A stretch of DNA of 64,000 nucleotides, from the NCBI GenBank assembly GCA_963665735.1, contig OY762444.1, positions 1,426,001 to 1,490,000 of the forward strand, given 5' to 3'. This document shows positions 62,506-64,000 of this stretch, in pieces. The position numbers and the translations under genes are program-made. Each line of letters opens with the position of its first letter. The first letter of the stretch is position 1. The notes under the pieces are model-generated. The model searched no databases and was not told the origin of the DNA. It worked only from the letters and a program-made list of their open reading frames with translations. This stretch comes from CATOSK01 sp963665735. GTDB lineage: Bacteria; Chloroflexota; Dehalococcoidia; Lucifugimonadales; UBA3495.

Positions 62506-64000
62506 ATGGCATTGCCTACTACCGAGACCGTTGAGTGTGACATCCTCGTCGTCGGCGGCGGAATGTCCGGCTGCGGGGCCGCCTTTGAGGCCGCTTTCTG
62601 GGGCCGGGGCCTGCGCGTCGTCATCGCCGAAAAAGCCGTCATTGAGCGCAGCGGCGCCACCGGCGAGGGCCTGTCCGCCATCAACTGCTACATGGGCCAG
62701 CGCTACGGCTGGAACACCCCGGAGGACTTCGTCCGCTACGTGGTCAACGACATGATGGGCCTGGCGCGGGAAGACCTGGTTTACGACGTGGGCCGCCACG
62801 TTGATTCCTCGGTGCACCTGCTGGAAGAGTGGGGCCTTCCCATCTGGAAGAAGGACAACGGCGAGTACGAACGCATTGGACGCTGGCAGATTCCCATTCA
62901 CGGCGAATCCATCAAGCCCGTCGCCGCTGAACCCGCCCGCAACGCCCTGGGCATCGAGAACATCTACGAGCGCGTCGCCATAACCCACCTGCTCACCGAC
63001 GAAAACGACCCCAACCGCATCGCCGGGGCTATCGGTTTCGCAGTGCGGGAAAACAAGTTCTACGTCTTCAAGGCCAGGGCGGTCATCGTCACCTCCGGCG
63101 GCGCGTCCAACGTCTTCCGGCCCCGTTCGGTCAACGAAGGCTTGGGCCGCACCTGGTACTCGGTGTTTGCCACCGGCTCCGCCTACGGGTTGATGATCCC
63201 CGCCGGGGTGGAAATGACCCAGATGGAACACCGTTTCGTTCCCACCCGGTTCAAGGACGGCTACGGCCCGGTGGGTATGTGGTTCCAGTATTTCCACGCG
63301 CGGGTCACCAACGCCCTGGGCGACGATTACACCGTTACCCGGGACGACGAACTGGACAAGTACCCCCCTTATGGCCGGGCCGTTCCCACTCCCACGCCTT
63401 TGCGCAACCATCAGATGTTCCTGGACATCCAGGCCGGCCTTGGCCCCATGTATATGCGCACCGAAGAGGCCATGCAAAAGCTGTCCGGGGGCGACCCCGC
63501 CAAGATGGAACAGGTGCGCAACGAAGCCTGGGAGGACTTTCTGGACATGACCATCGCCCAAGCGTTGACCTGGGCCTCGCAGAACATCGCCCCGGAGGTC
63601 ACTCCCTCGGAGGTAGTTCTGGCTGAACCGTACATCATGGGTTCCCACTCCGGCGAGGCCGGTGCGTGGGTCAGCGGCCCGGAGGACCTTTCGCCCCCGG
63701 AATACTTCTGGGGCTACAACAAGATGACCACCATTCGGGGACTGTTCGCCGCCGGGGACGGCGTGGGCGCGGCTCCTCACAAGTTTTCTTCCGGTTCCTT
63801 TACCGAGGGACGCCTGGCCGCCAAGTCCGCCGTCAATTTCCTGACCGACAACGCCGGTACGCCCGCGGTCAGCGAGGCCACCGTGCGCCGGTTCCAGGAA
63901 CAAATCTGGGCGCCCCTGGAAACCTTTGAGCGGCACCAGGGAGCCTCCAGTTCGCCGGACATCAACCCCCACTACATCACGCCCAAGCAGGGGCTGGTGC
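62506..64000 (+). CDS. aprA: adenylylsulfate reductase, alpha subunit (3' end outside window)
   Basis: The FAD-containing catalytic subunit of APS reductase, interconverting APS with sulfite and AMP. About 498 of the expected 610-660 residues are visible. The N-terminal FAD motif is ILVVGGGMSGCGAAFEA near 13-29, and residues RSGATGEGLSAINCYMG near 50-66 and EMTQMEHRFVPTRFKDGYGP (cited as EHRFVPTRFKDGYGP) near 244-258 are typical. ATG 62506 follows GGAGGAG. With aprB and sat it supports dissimilatory-type sulfur metabolism, likely oxidative given the rest of the gene content, though direction cannot be read from sequence. Confidence 0.95.
   Translation, partial: MALPTTETVECDILVVGGGMSGCGAAFEAAFWGRGLRVVIAEKAVIERSGATGEGLSAINCYMGQRYGWNTPEDFVRYVVNDMMGLAREDLVYDVGRHVDSSVHLLEEWGLPIWKKDNGEYERIGRWQIPIHGESIKPVAAEPARNALGIENIYERVAITHLLTDENDPNRIAGAIGFAVRENKFYVFKARAVIVTSGGASNVFRPRSVNEGLGRTWYSVFATGSAYGLMIPAGVEMTQMEHRFVPTRFKDGYGPVGMWFQYFHARVTNALGDDYTVTRDDELDKYPPYGRAVPTPTPLRNHQMFLDIQAGLGPMYMRTEEAMQKLSGGDPAKMEQVRNEAWEDFLDMTIAQALTWASQNIAPEVTPSEVVLAEPYIMGSHSGEAGAWVSGPEDLSPPEYFWGYNKMTTIRGLFAAGDGVGAAPHKFSSGSFTEGRLAAKSAVNFLTDNAGTPAVSEATVRRFQEQIWAPLETFERHQGASSSPDINPHYITPKQGLV

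Noticed and set aside
62308..63972. 554-codon minus-strand frame opposite aprA
   Set aside because: Antisense shadow; aprA on the plus strand matches APS reductase throughout.

Overview
The window is a high-GC bacterial chromosome segment with about 60 supportable protein genes, two tRNAs and several non-coding elements. No rRNA is present, so the host is inferred from content. A sat-aprB-aprA sulfur locus, a flavin monooxygenase of the luciferase type next to an alpha/beta hydrolase, two enolase-superfamily (mandelate racemase/muconate lactonizing) proteins, a large FAD/Fe-S glycolate-oxidase-like protein and several VOC proteins together resemble marine Chloroflexota of the SAR202/Dehalococcoidia type. 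That assignment is an inference. Intergenic DNA is unusually full of palindromic repeats.

Layout. 1-4.4 kb: polyprenyl synthase (cut by the window edge), metG with a long and odd 5' region, and a YbaK-type deacylase. 4.4-15.9 kb: M28 peptidase lipoprotein, two VOC paralogues separated by a 157-bp tandem array, a fused membrane/spermidine-synthase protein, a 77-bp tandem array, an enolase-superfamily protein, an orphan TPP subunit, an ankyrin lipoprotein and a carboxymuconolactone-decarboxylase-like protein. 15.9-24.8 kb: aroA, leuS, flavin monooxygenase plus hydrolase, tRNA-Gln, a VapBC-type toxin-antitoxin pair and a TauE/SafE exporter. 24.7-32.7 kb: trxB/epimerase pair, a phosphoribosyltransferase, a hendecad coiled-coil protein, the FAD/Fe-S oxidoreductase and a pair of small membrane proteins. 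33-42.8 kb: SMP-30 lactonase, a nuclease-fold protein, a second enolase-superfamily protein, crcB, a PAC2 protein, a Uma2 protein, nth-argC, tRNA-Glu, a divergent AroQ homologue and a protoglobin-like protein. 43-52.7 kb: MFS transporter, two tandem small-RNA genes facing a DUF3800 gene, a TPP enzyme, an ATPase plus nuclease-like pair, ggt, small membrane proteins and an HNH protein. 52.8-64 kb: two-domain VOC protein, orphan solute-binding lipoprotein, aspartyl protease, TPR and DUF805 proteins, then sat, an inserted restriction-modification pair, aprB and the start of aprA.

How the genes work together. sat and aprBA fit interconversion of sulfite, APS and sulfate. aroA and argC are housekeeping biosynthesis. 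The enolase-superfamily, monooxygenase, lactonase and FAD/Fe-S genes fit oxidation of diverse organic acids. Defence-like genes are scattered: VapBC, DUF3800, ATPase/nuclease, HNH, PD-(D/E)XK and the restriction-modification pair.

The best candidate for something new is at 44.7-45.7 kb. Two tandem ~70-nt RNA genes each have their own promoter at the same distance, a shared three-stem fold with paired substitutions, and a variable arm; they point tail-to-tail at a DUF3800 gene. Second is an array of about four 58-nt hairpin units, with a promoter and a 15-codon leader ORF, upstream of metG. A ~164-bp element with 17-bp terminal inverted repeats (MITE-like) also recurs and creates false start codons for two genes.
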